Origin: Bacteroidota bacterium
GTDB taxonomy: Bacteria; Bacteroidota; Bacteroidia; Chitinophagales; Saprospiraceae
Length of the DNA stretch: 64,000 nt
NCBI GenBank assembly: GCA_020160935.1
Contig: JAIUPL010000012.1
Coordinates: forward strand, 1 to 64,000
Reading direction: 5' to 3'
The translations under genes and the position numbers were made by a program. The stretch's first letter is position 1. The number at the start of each line of letters is the position of its first letter. The notes below the pieces were generated by a model. The model did no database searches, was not told the origin of the DNA, and worked only from the letters and a program-made list of their open reading frames with translations. Below are positions 33,516-42,152 of the stretch, piece after piece.

Positions 33516-34427
33516 ATGAATAAAATCATCTTTCGTGATCCCAATATCACGATCTTTCAAAGCGCCCTTTTTATGACGAATTCAACGGTAATTAGCACCG
33601 ATGACGTCATTATTGTGGTCGACCCGGGCTGGTTGCCCGATGAGGTGCTGGCTATCAGGCATTATGTGGAAGGAATTCGCAAAAAAAAGCCTTTGTACCT
33701 GATGTTTACGCATTCTGACTACGACCATATCATAGGTTACAAAGCATTCGAGGCTGATAAGGTGTTTGTTTCCAAAGCCATGTCCGACAATCCGGAAAAG
33801 GAAAAAATCATTGAACAGATACTGGAATTCGACGAGCAGTATTATGTGGAACGCCCCTACCCGATCGAGTTTCCCAATGGCGATTTTACGGTGTTTCGCG
33901 ACGGGGTTCAGTACCGCCAGGGCAATACGAAAATGACGTTTTACCTGACGCCCGGGCACACAGCGGATAGTATGATGATCGTGATATGGCAATTGGGGCT
34001 TTGTATTGCCGGCGATTATCTCTCGAATGTCGAGTTCCCGTTTATTTACCACAGCAGCGTGGATTATGTCAATACGCTGGAAAAACTTCCGGTGATCCAC
34101 GACCGAAACTGGTTTACACGTATGATTCCGGGGCATGGCGACCCGGCCCTGAGCATCAACGACTGGCTCCAACGCCGCACGGAAAGCCTGGCCTATATTT
34201 TTGCACTTCGGGAAAGTATCGCTACCAGGGTTCCTTTCGATGAATCGTCGTTGTGGGTTCGCTACCGATTCCCTCGCCTGCAACACAAATATCACCTCGA
34301 CAATATTGCGCTCATGACCCGCGAATTTGAACAGGGATTGTGGGAGTGGGATCCCGATTTTTCCTTGCAGGACATCAGCCATGTGCAGCCCCTGGAAGGG
34401 CGAACGATGGAGCAGGATGAGGAGTGA
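33516..34427 (+). CDS. MBL-fold metallo-hydrolase
   Basis: The product has 303 residues from ATG 33516, 246 bp upstream of which is the divergent der start. It has the metallo-beta-lactamase fold: the first metal motif is HSDYDH (66-71, a common variant in which the second His is Asp), then GHTADS, GDYLS and PGHGDP with the later His and Asp ligands. The C-terminal 100 residues form a helical extension. Glyoxalase II-like or RNA/lactone hydrolases use this fold; the substrate is not predictable. The stop is followed 26 bp later by the inverted repeat at 34454. Confidence 0.8.
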   Translation: MNKIIFRDPNITIFQSALFMTNSTVISTDDVIIVVDPGWLPDEVLAIRHYVEGIRKKKPLYLMFTHSDYDHIIGYKAFEADKVFVSKAMSDNPEKEKIIEQILEFDEQYYVERPYPIEFPNGDFTVFRDGVQYRQGNTKMTFYLTPGHTADSMMIVIWQLGLCIAGDYLSNVEFPFIYHSSVDYVNTLEKLPVIHDRNWFTRMIPGHGDPALSINDWLQRRTESLAYIFALRESIATRVPFDESSLWVRYRFPRLQHKYHLDNIALMTREFEQGLWEWDPDFSLQDISHVQPLEGRTMEQDEE

Positions 34428-34453
34428 GCAGGTATCGGGTCTATTTCCCGCAG

Positions 34454-34601
34454 AGTAGTTTCCCGCAGATTTCCGCAGAATACACGCAGATTTCCGCAGA
34501 TCGTAGAGTACACGTTGATTTTTTTCATCATTTGGAATAATGTGTACTCTACGATCTGCGGAAATCTGCGTGTATTCTGCGGAAATCTGCGGGAAACTAC
34601 T
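34454..34601. repeat. Perfect 60-bp inverted repeat
   Basis: Arms 34454-34513 and 34542-34601 are perfectly complementary around a 28-nt loop. The outer arm repeats the word TTTCCGCAGA; the inner end is CGTAGAGTACAC, a core also present in the element at 27557. Further partial repeats flank both ends. Part of the same word occurs at 9670-9710, inside the GIY-YIG gene. Confidence 0.93.
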
Positions 34602-34652
34602 CTGCGGGGAACTACTCTATAGTAAATAATCAATAACAACACCATTCATATC

Positions 34653-35174
34653 ATGACACCGCACGCTTTCCTCCACGATATGCTGCTGCTCGAACACAGC
34701 AAGGCACAAACCATGCGCATCGTCCACTGGATCGGCGCAGACGCAGACCGCCTGGCCGCTTTGATCGACATTTTTCTAGGCGACGAATACCGCCTCACCC
34801 AGCGCAGCGCCTGGGTCGTGCGGTATGTAGGAGAAAAGCACCCGGATATGATGAAGCCCTACTACCCCATGCTTTTGGAAGCAATGGACCACCAACCTGT
34901 GCACGACGCTGTCAAAAGAAACACCCTGAATGTTTTTGAAGATGTGGAAATTCCGGCTGAGTATTACGACGCATTGGCAGACCATTGTTTCAATTACCTG
35001 TCTGATCCGAAAGAACCGATCGCCATTCGTTGTGCATCGATGACTGTTTTGGAAAAAATTACCCGCCAGATACCGGAATTAAGACAAGAACTCCGGCTGC
35101 TGCTGGAGGAACAACTGGAGTTTGAGTCGGCGGGAATCAGAAGCAGGGCGAAAAAAACGATAAAAAAGTTATGA
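34653..35174 (+). CDS. HEAT-repeat-like helical protein, unknown function
   Basis: The product has 173 residues, all alpha-helical by pattern, with paired helices typical of HEAT/Armadillo repeats (AALIDIFLGDEYRLTQRSAWVVRYV; AIRCASMTVLEKITRQI). Such proteins mediate protein or DNA contacts; some relatives are alkylation-repair glycosylases, but no catalytic residue is evident. The stop TGA at 35172-35174 lies within the first heptads of the inverted repeat at 35168-35284. Cytoplasmic, function unknown. Confidence 0.65.
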   Translation: MTPHAFLHDMLLLEHSKAQTMRIVHWIGADADRLAALIDIFLGDEYRLTQRSAWVVRYVGEKHPDMMKPYYPMLLEAMDHQPVHDAVKRNTLNVFEDVEIPAEYYDALADHCFNYLSDPKEPIAIRCASMTVLEKITRQIPELRQELRLLLEEQLEFESAGIRSRAKKTIKKL

Positions 35175-35284
35175 GTTATGAGTTATGAGTTATGAGTTAT
35201 ACTCACGTTGCTTTTGGCAACTCGATTAGTAAAGCCAAAAGCAACGTGAGTAAAACTCATAACTCATAACTCATAACTCATAAC
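35168..35284. repeat. Near-perfect 51-bp inverted repeat with GGC-N15-GCC tip (B)
   Basis: Arms 35168-35218 and 35234-35284 match at 50 of 51 positions. The 15-nt loop is AACTCGATTAGTAAA. It contains four GAGTTAT heptads per arm. Left: the stop of the HEAT-like gene (35172-35174) is inside the element. Right: the stop of the giant A2M gene (35287) follows directly. It therefore occupies the full gap between two convergent genes. Confidence 0.95.
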
Positions 35285-35286
35285 TC

Positions 35287-38200
35287 TTATTCCACTTTCA
35301 CCCGTATCCCTTTCGAGTGGCTCGAAAACTCGGGCGCATACATGCACTGCATAGTGGTAATACCATTGCTCATGTCGCCGCGGTGGGACACAACGAGCGG
35401 ATATTCAAACACATAAGTACCACGGGGCAGGTGCTCGATAAAGAAATTGGTGGCCAGGTCTTTGGTACTCTCATAGTAGCCCAGGCCGTTCTGCCAGCGA
35501 TAGCCGCTCAGCACGTTTACGGGCTCGAAACCGGCAGCGCGCATGTCTTTGAGGTGAACGAACTCCATTTCGCGGTCGACCCGAATTTCAATGCGCACCT
35601 TCACTTTATCGCCCCGATGCAGCACAGCGCCTTCGGAAATCGGTTGTAGGATCGGGCCAGTCGCTGAGTTTTCTTCCCGGAACAGTTGTTTCACGATGGT
35701 CAGCGGCGTTTTCTGGAAGTCGCTGATCTTGTCGAGATCTTCAAAGTATTGCCAGTAGGCGGCGCCCCATACAATATTGGAATTGGGGTTTTTTACCTCA
35801 ATTTTGCTCCATGAAGACTTGATGTCCTTGCCCGTCCAGGCCTCTTTGAAATAGCCCGTACCAGGTTCGGATTCAGCAGGTTGCAGGGTTTTTCCGCCCA
35901 GCGACACTTGTACCGGTTTGTTGTTGGCCAGCCAGTTTTCCTGTTTTCCGGTACCGATGAGCAAAGCGTACACCGCTTCGGCAGTGGCCTTGGTGCTTTC
36001 CCAGCGGTTGGTTTGTTTGTTTTTGAGCAACCATATGCGCAGTTCCTCGACCGATTTGGTGTCGTTGGCTACTTCACCAAACACTTCCACCATGAGCGCC
36101 TGGGTTTCTACGGGCAACTGGTACCAGTAGTAGCCCCAGTTGACAGGCCAGTACATACCCAGTTCTTCTTTCATGATAGCGCGTTCGCGCAGGCTGGCAA
36201 CGATGCTGGCGGCAGTATTACGGCCGTGGCGATGCAAAGCAAGGGCCAGCATGCCTTCCTGATAGATGCCTTTGCCGAGCCAGTATTTTTCAGCCTGACC
36301 GAGGTAGTAAGCCAGTTCCTTGCCGGGGCGGTCGACGGGGAAAAACGAACGCGCATAGAGGTACTGAATCGTCATACCGTCGAGGTGGTCGTCTTCCCAT
36401 TTTGTTTTTCCGGCTTGCACATCGCGTTCCAGTTCGCGGTACTGTTCCTGGATTTTCCGGTCGCAGTAACCAAGGGCTTCATTCACCATTCCAGGCAGTT
36501 CCTGCTCCTGGCTGGCGTCGAAAACACCTAATTTAGCCAGGTGTCCAAATCCGGTAACGATGTATTGGGTGATGTACCAACTATCCTTGCCGCCCGGGAA
36601 CCAGGGCCAGCCGCCATTTTCCAGTTGGCGTTCCTCCAGTACACCCAGCGTACGCTCGCGTTCGGCGGCCATGCGGTTGAGATCGAACAGCAGCGCAATA
36701 TTCTGCTTTTGCTGTTCTTCGCTTTGTGCGTCGAGCACCCAGGGCGTTTCTTCCAGCAGCGCTGATTTCAGTTCCTGGTTTTTGCTCAGGTTCGATTTGA
36801 TGGCGTCTGTGCCTTTCCAGCGTTCGTACATGCGCTGTATTTGCGGCATTTTCCCTACTACACCGGAAGCAAGGCTGTTGGCATAAAAACGGCTGAATAT
36901 TTGCTCCGAGCATTCGTGCGGATATTCCATGATGTAAGGCAGCGCCTGCACGGCATACCATACAGGGTTGCTGGTAAATTCGATGGTGTAGCGATGGTTA
37001 ACCAAAGAACTGCTGTTTCCGCCATTTTTAAAATTACCGAAAACAAAGGTCTTGTTCTGATTGCCGCGCAAGGTAATGGGCAGCGTTTCGGTCACGAGCA
37101 TGCGATTGGGAACCACCGGCAGGCTGCTTTCTTCACCGTCTTTAAACTGTTTGCTTTCTGCAAACACCTGCCAGGTAACGGCGCCAGTGAAATCTTCCGG
37201 CACACGCACCGTCCATGCCAGCGGGGCCGACTGGCCAGCCTGCACGTTGAACGGCACGCTGTTGTTGGTTGCAGTGAGTTTGAAAGCCTCGCCGACAGGT
37301 TTCAGGGTAGCAGCATCCAGCAATTGCAGGGTAGCCTTGCCTTGCAGGGCCTGTTGCGAGAGGTTGCTCACCTTTGCAGCAAACTCAAAGGAGTCGCCTG
37401 CGCGCAGGAAGCGGGGCGGATTAGTGATCACCATGAGTTCTTTCTGCGTCACTACTTCTTTCACCGACAGCGCCTGTTCCAGGTTTTTGGTATGGGCAAA
37501 TGTGAGCAGTTTCCAGCGGGTAAGCGCTTCGTTCATCGTAAATTTCAGCACCACGTTGCCATCCTTGTCCGTTTGCAGTTGCGGGAAAAAGAAAACGGTT
37601 TCTTTCAGGTTGCTGCGGGGCGTTACACCACCATTGGATTCCGTTTTCGGAGGCTCTGTGATGGATGAGGGTTCATCTCCAACAAGGTCGTTGCGCACAA
37701 TCTGTACCTTTTCCTCGTAAGTTTCCGGGTCGAACGTCACAACGGTATCCACGGCTGCCTTGCGCATTTTGCCGCCGGCCATGGGAGCGGGGGCAGTTGC
37801 CATCACTTCATTACGCCATGCAAAATCACCATAACTCCTGCTGAAGGTGTTCCACATCTGGAATCCCCATAAGTTCAGCGAGGGGTACTGGCGGCCCTGG
37901 ATATATTCGTATGCGTCGGGCGTAAAATGCGTTTCGCCGGTGCGGGCATTGAACGTAGCCACCGAAGTGTTTACTTGAGAATTGTGCATCGGAAAATAAA
38001 TCCGATCCCAGGTGTGTGGCATAAACTGGTCGAGCGAAGCATCGTACATGGCCGCCACAAGTTCTGCGGCTACCTTGTCTTTTTTAGGCCCGCTGATTTT
38101 GAGTCGCCATTCCTCTTTCTGGCCCGGGCTCAGTTTGTCGCGGAAGGTTTCATAACTGATTTGCAGGTCTTTGTTGCTCCACGGAACATTCACGCCAATA

Positions 38201-41200
38201 TTGGTGAAGCCATACGTCCGGTTGTTGTAAATGACAAACCAGTGCATGGAAAAACCGCCCCGATCTGCTTCCAGGATCGGAATTTCTACCTTTTCCGCGC
38301 CGTTTGTTTTTACCCACTGGCGCGATACCAGGCCGTTGTTTCCTTCTCTGGCAAAGAAAAATTGCAGATTGGGCGCTTTACCTCCCATCCAGAAACGGGC
38401 GATTTCGCCCGGCTCCAGCGGGTTCTTTTCTATTTCGACAGCAGGGTTGTTAAAGCGTGTTTGCGGTTTTTTCGAGTCGAATACTTGTACGACCTGGTCT
38501 ATTTTTACCTCTTCTCCATTTTTATCCTTGGATATCAATGTTATCATGTAATATCCGGGAGTAAGGCGATCAAGGTGCAGGTCGACAACTTTGAGTTTGC
38601 CTGTATTAAAATCCACCACCACCATCGAGTTTTCGTAGATATCCCAAAATTTTGGGTCATCCTCATTTTTCCTGGCCATATCCGGGAACATGCGCGCCCA
38701 GTCGTCGGCTGCGATGGTGGGGAATTCCGGTTTTTCCCACAAGCGCTGTTTGTATAGAACGGAAGGTTCTTTCAAGTGATAAATCGTGATATTGCCCTGT
38801 GCCGTTTGAGGGCGCCCGGAAAGGTTGGTAGCCGTGAGGGTCACATGTTTCATGCTGTCGATGACCATGCGCTCGCTCAGGTTCCAGGAGATTTTCAGCG
38901 AGGCATATCCTACACTCACGTTGGCGGTGGTGCTGCGGGTTTCGCCGCTCACATCCGTTACATCCACGTAGACCGTGTAGTCGAAAACCGGCTGGTCTTT
39001 TTTGTTGATGCTGCGGTCTGGAATGGCTTCAAACGGGATTTTAAAGGTACCATCGGCGCCGGTCGTCAGGGTTCCGTTGGTAATTTCCATGTCATCGCTT
39101 TGCGGGAAGGGTTTGCGGAACCAGCCCCAATTCCAGTACGGAAACCGCGCCTGACGCACTACGCGATAACGAACTTCGGCGCCATCGACGGCATTTCCGG
39201 CGTAGTTTTTTGCTTCACCTGCTACGGTAATCTGATCGCCCAGGCGAAACTCGCCTTCCACGGGTTTGGTGCTTACTTCAAAACGCGGGCGTTTGTATTC
39301 TTCCACATGGAAAAATGCGGCGCCACTGGCTTCGTCACATTGAATTCTCATGTAGCCAGTCAGGCCTGAAGCAGGTGCAGTGAAAACACCCTGAAACGAG
39401 CCGTATTCATTGCTTTTGAGAGAAAGAGTACCTTTTTCCTGGGAATTGGAATCGAACAACTTCACCGTGACAGCCCGATTGGCAAGAATAGCAGGTTTTT
39501 TCTGCTGATCCCGGTCAAATATTACCCCCTTGAAATACACCATCTGGCCGGGGCGATACAAGGCCCGATCGGTAAAAAACTGAACTTCAGGGAAGTCGTC
39601 CTGATCGTAGTAGTTTTCAAAATGATATGAATTGCCCGACCACAAGGTATCCTGCTGAAACACAGCGCGAATAGACAAGTTGGTATTGAGCGGCAAATCG
39701 GGGTTCACCCAGCCGTCCTGGTCGCTTTCTGCCGTTTTGATCAATTTGGATGTCGTGCCATCACTGCGATAGTACCACTCAAAAAATTCCAGTTTCACCC
39801 CGCGCATGGGCGCGCCATTGGCGCGATTGGTAACAATAAAATAAGGGGTGTTTTGTTGGTGAATATCTACAACAGCCAGTTCTGAAATAGAAAACTGCGC
39901 TATCGACACATGTCCGCCCGCGTTCCCAAATGCTGCATTATCCGACACCAGTATCCAGTATTCGCCCAGGGGAAGCCCATCCAGCGCCAGTTCGGTGCTG
40001 TGCATTTGATAGTCGCCCGGATCGGCAATCGTCCATTCCTTGCGCTGCACTTCCTTGAGTTGCAATAACTTGGGAATACGCTCTTCATAGCGTAGTTGGC
40101 TGACTTTGTTGACCTCTTCGGAACTGCCACGCACCACTTTTACATAGGCTTTGGTCAGGTTGCGGAATTCGAGGCGTACCAGGCTGCTTTTTCCCGGCAG
40201 ATTCACATCTTCCACCTGAATATTGAGAATGACCATTTTGATCTGCCGTAACAACTCCTCACACAATTTTGCGCCATGGCTACCCGGGTGCAGGCGCATG
40301 GCTTCTTCGCACAGCGAAACGGCTTTTTTGATGTTGGTTCCCTTGTTTTCTCCTTCCGAAGCGTACAGCGCAATCGCCAGTTGATAGCCTACTTCCGATT
40401 GAATGGGATGGTTCGGCGTACTGCGGTACAGTCGTTCCAGCGCATTGATATACAACACATTGCGATTTTCCAGCACCGAGTTATTCGATACAAATTGCAG
40501 GCGTCTCAGGTCGACATCGACCAGGCGGGCACGCTGAACCGTCTGATCGCCGGCGCTTTGGATGGCATAGCGCCGCAGCAGTTTCTGGAACAGTCCCAGC
40601 GCCAGCCATTTTCCGGAAGTGCTGTCGCGCGTGGTGAAGTTTTCGTAGGCAAAAATGTCGTTGTCGGCAAATGCCTTTTCCTGATCGATCTGGAAAGCAT
40701 AGGCCGGCTGGGTCAGAAAATTCCGGTCGTTGCTGAAGAAGTCAATGGCACGATGTGCCAGCAGGTCGTACAGGGTTGGGCGCAAGGCAGCATTGGAAAT
40801 GGAGTCATGAACACCTGGTGTGATCACGGCATCAAAATCCTTGATAGAAATGCTATTGAGCGCATTTTCATTTTGAACGGAAGCGAGGTAAAGTTCCTGG
40901 GCCCGTTTTTCCAGTTGAGCGGCCGACCAGGTCATGATGTCGCCGCCTTCTCCATCAGGAATCGGGGTTCGGTCCTTAATGCGCCAGCCCTGCTGCGAGA
41001 GATAATTGCCATACGTTTCACCCAGAATGCTTTGCAAAATGGATTTTTCAGGCTGCACAGACGTTGCCTTTTCCTCTTTTTCCAGCATTTGAATGGCTGA
41101 GACAAAGCCGTCTTCTTCCAGTTGGGAAATGTATTTTCCGCGGAATAACAATGCCTTGACAACTTGCGGCTGATTATTATCTGCTTTTGCCCGCGCCTGG

Positions 41201-41442
41201 ATGGATTCAACTTTTTCCAGCGCGCTTTTGAACAAACCCTTTGTCTGAAGGCTGTCTACTATTTTCCAGTCGTCGGCATAGTCCCGTGTAGAAGCGGGTT
41301 TTGGGTCAGGCATTGTGGTGGAGGTGTTTACAGGTGAAGGATTTTCTTTGGTTCCAAGCCATTTACAGGCGGAAATGAATACAAGTATGGTCAAAACAAG
41401 CCACATACTTGTCTGATGGCGGAGGTTGGGCATTTTTAGCAT
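35287..41442 (-). CDS. Alpha-2-macroglobulin-family lipoprotein
   Basis: The product is 2051 residues from ATG 41442; TTG 41469 would add nine. An N-terminal hydrophobic stretch with lipobox (LVFISAC) anchors it to a membrane. A TPR-like segment spans about 70-460, then MG/MG2 domains, then an A2M domain with the thioester motif CSEQ (Cys about 1511), followed by helical thioester-domain repeats up to about 1800 and a receptor-like end. Bacterial A2Ms trap proteases by covalent thioester capture and protect the envelope. Intactness (CSEQ, no stop) suggests function. Its stop directly abuts the inverted repeat at 35168. Confidence 0.93.
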   Translation of the reverse strand: MLKMPNLRHQTSMWLVLTILVFISACKWLGTKENPSPVNTSTTMPDPKPASTRDYADDWKIVDSLQTKGLFKSALEKVESIQARAKADNNQPQVVKALLFRGKYISQLEEDGFVSAIQMLEKEEKATSVQPEKSILQSILGETYGNYLSQQGWRIKDRTPIPDGEGGDIMTWSAAQLEKRAQELYLASVQNENALNSISIKDFDAVITPGVHDSISNAALRPTLYDLLAHRAIDFFSNDRNFLTQPAYAFQIDQEKAFADNDIFAYENFTTRDSTSGKWLALGLFQKLLRRYAIQSAGDQTVQRARLVDVDLRRLQFVSNNSVLENRNVLYINALERLYRSTPNHPIQSEVGYQLAIALYASEGENKGTNIKKAVSLCEEAMRLHPGSHGAKLCEELLRQIKMVILNIQVEDVNLPGKSSLVRLEFRNLTKAYVKVVRGSSEEVNKVSQLRYEERIPKLLQLKEVQRKEWTIADPGDYQMHSTELALDGLPLGEYWILVSDNAAFGNAGGHVSIAQFSISELAVVDIHQQNTPYFIVTNRANGAPMRGVKLEFFEWYYRSDGTTSKLIKTAESDQDGWVNPDLPLNTNLSIRAVFQQDTLWSGNSYHFENYYDQDDFPEVQFFTDRALYRPGQMVYFKGVIFDRDQQKKPAILANRAVTVKLFDSNSQEKGTLSLKSNEYGSFQGVFTAPASGLTGYMRIQCDEASGAAFFHVEEYKRPRFEVSTKPVEGEFRLGDQITVAGEAKNYAGNAVDGAEVRYRVVRQARFPYWNWGWFRKPFPQSDDMEITNGTLTTGADGTFKIPFEAIPDRSINKKDQPVFDYTVYVDVTDVSGETRSTTANVSVGYASLKISWNLSERMVIDSMKHVTLTATNLSGRPQTAQGNITIYHLKEPSVLYKQRLWEKPEFPTIAADDWARMFPDMARKNEDDPKFWDIYENSMVVVDFNTGKLKVVDLHLDRLTPGYYMITLISKDKNGEEVKIDQVVQVFDSKKPQTRFNNPAVEIEKNPLEPGEIARFWMGGKAPNLQFFFAREGNNGLVSRQWVKTNGAEKVEIPILEADRGGFSMHWFVIYNNRTYGFTNIGVNVPWSNKDLQISYETFRDKLSPGQKEEWRLKISGPKKDKVAAELVAAMYDASLDQFMPHTWDRIYFPMHNSQVNTSVATFNARTGETHFTPDAYEYIQGRQYPSLNLWGFQMWNTFSRSYGDFAWRNEVMATAPAPMAGGKMRKAAVDTVVTFDPETYEEKVQIVRNDLVGDEPSSITEPPKTESNGGVTPRSNLKETVFFFPQLQTDKDGNVVLKFTMNEALTRWKLLTFAHTKNLEQALSVKEVVTQKELMVITNPPRFLRAGDSFEFAAKVSNLSQQALQGKATLQLLDAATLKPVGEAFKLTATNNSVPFNVQAGQSAPLAWTVRVPEDFTGAVTWQVFAESKQFKDGEESSLPVVPNRMLVTETLPITLRGNQNKTFVFGNFKNGGNSSSLVNHRYTIEFTSNPVWYAVQALPYIMEYPHECSEQIFSRFYANSLASGVVGKMPQIQRMYERWKGTDAIKSNLSKNQELKSALLEETPWVLDAQSEEQQKQNIALLFDLNRMAAERERTLGVLEERQLENGGWPWFPGGKDSWYITQYIVTGFGHLAKLGVFDASQEQELPGMVNEALGYCDRKIQEQYRELERDVQAGKTKWEDDHLDGMTIQYLYARSFFPVDRPGKELAYYLGQAEKYWLGKGIYQEGMLALALHRHGRNTAASIVASLRERAIMKEELGMYWPVNWGYYWYQLPVETQALMVEVFGEVANDTKSVEELRIWLLKNKQTNRWESTKATAEAVYALLIGTGKQENWLANNKPVQVSLGGKTLQPAESEPGTGYFKEAWTGKDIKSSWSKIEVKNPNSNIVWGAAYWQYFEDLDKISDFQKTPLTIVKQLFREENSATGPILQPISEGAVLHRGDKVKVRIEIRVDREMEFVHLKDMRAAGFEPVNVLSGYRWQNGLGYYESTKDLATNFFIEHLPRGTYVFEYPLVVSHRGDMSNGITTMQCMYAPEFSSHSKGIRVKVE

Positions 41443-41578
41443 TTGAAAGGGTGAATTCTGATATTGCAAACGTACAAAGTCAAATGATGCAAGTAGGGGA
41501 AAAATTGCACAATAGACGTCCGATTTTTTAAGAAAGTTGGTGCATTTCTATCTTCACGTAAAAAATACGATCGATCCT

Positions 41579-42121
41579 ATGTCTGAAACATCCCGTCCGG
41601 TAAAACGTGTCGCACTTGTTGGCCCCGAAAGTTGTGGCAAAAGTTATCTGTCAGAATACCTCGCCCGTCATTTTCAAACCGTTTTTGTGGAGGAATACGG
41701 CCGCACCTATTGTGAAAAATTCGGCATGGACCTCACCGAACTCGACTTCGCACACATAGCAGGCGGACAATTGTACCGGGAAGATGAAATGGCGCCAAAG
41801 GCCAACGGCGTACTCATTTGCGATACCGAACTGATTGTCACACAAGTATGGAGTGAAATTTACTTCAACGGCGTTTGCCAGCCCTGGATCGAATGGGCCA
41901 GCCGACAACGACACTACGACCATTATCTGCTGCTGGCGCCCGATATTCCCTGGGTGAACGACGGACTGCGCGAGTACGAACACCGGCGAGACTGGATGTT
42001 CCAGCGACTGCACGATATTTTGAAAGAAAGAAAACTGCCTTTTACCATCGTGCAGGGCGATTTTGAAACGAGGGACAAAGTGGCGGTGGCGGCCGTGTTA
42101 GAGGTGAGAGGTGAGAGGTGA
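41579..42121 (+). CDS. NadR-like ATPase/kinase domain protein
   Basis: The product has 180 residues from ATG 41579. A Walker A motif GPESCGKS (about 15-22) is followed by VEEYGRTYCEKF and ICDTELIVTQVW, the pattern of the ribosylnicotinamide kinase domain of NadR. It probably phosphorylates nicotinamide riboside or acts in NAD salvage; only the kinase domain is present. The last residues (VLEVRGER) and the stop are written in the 7-bp GAGGTGA words of the repeat at 42101, so the native C-terminus is changed. Confidence 0.82.
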   Translation: MSETSRPVKRVALVGPESCGKSYLSEYLARHFQTVFVEEYGRTYCEKFGMDLTELDFAHIAGGQLYREDEMAPKANGVLICDTELIVTQVWSEIYFNGVCQPWIEWASRQRHYDHYLLLAPDIPWVNDGLREYEHRRDWMFQRLHDILKERKLPFTIVQGDFETRDKVAVAAVLEVRGER

Positions 42122-42152
42122 GAAGCGAGAGGTGAACAGTTAGAAGTGAGAG
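42101..42152. repeat. Heptad tandem array GAGGTGA (single arm)
   Basis: About seven copies of a 7-bp word (GAGGTGA and variants) follow each other. The reverse complement lies 8.6 kb away at 50764-50798 and a like-sense copy at 60595-60630. No inverted partner is adjacent. The array overlaps the last codons of the NadR-like gene and the end of hutH (42140). Confidence 0.8.

Noticed and set aside
38776-39369. Plus-strand ORFs within the A2M gene
   Set aside because: Shadows of the large minus-strand A2M gene; no independent start or motif.
42101-42152. CRISPR array
   Set aside because: Repeat units are 7 bp with no spacers; a CRISPR would need 23-40 bp repeats and unique spacers.
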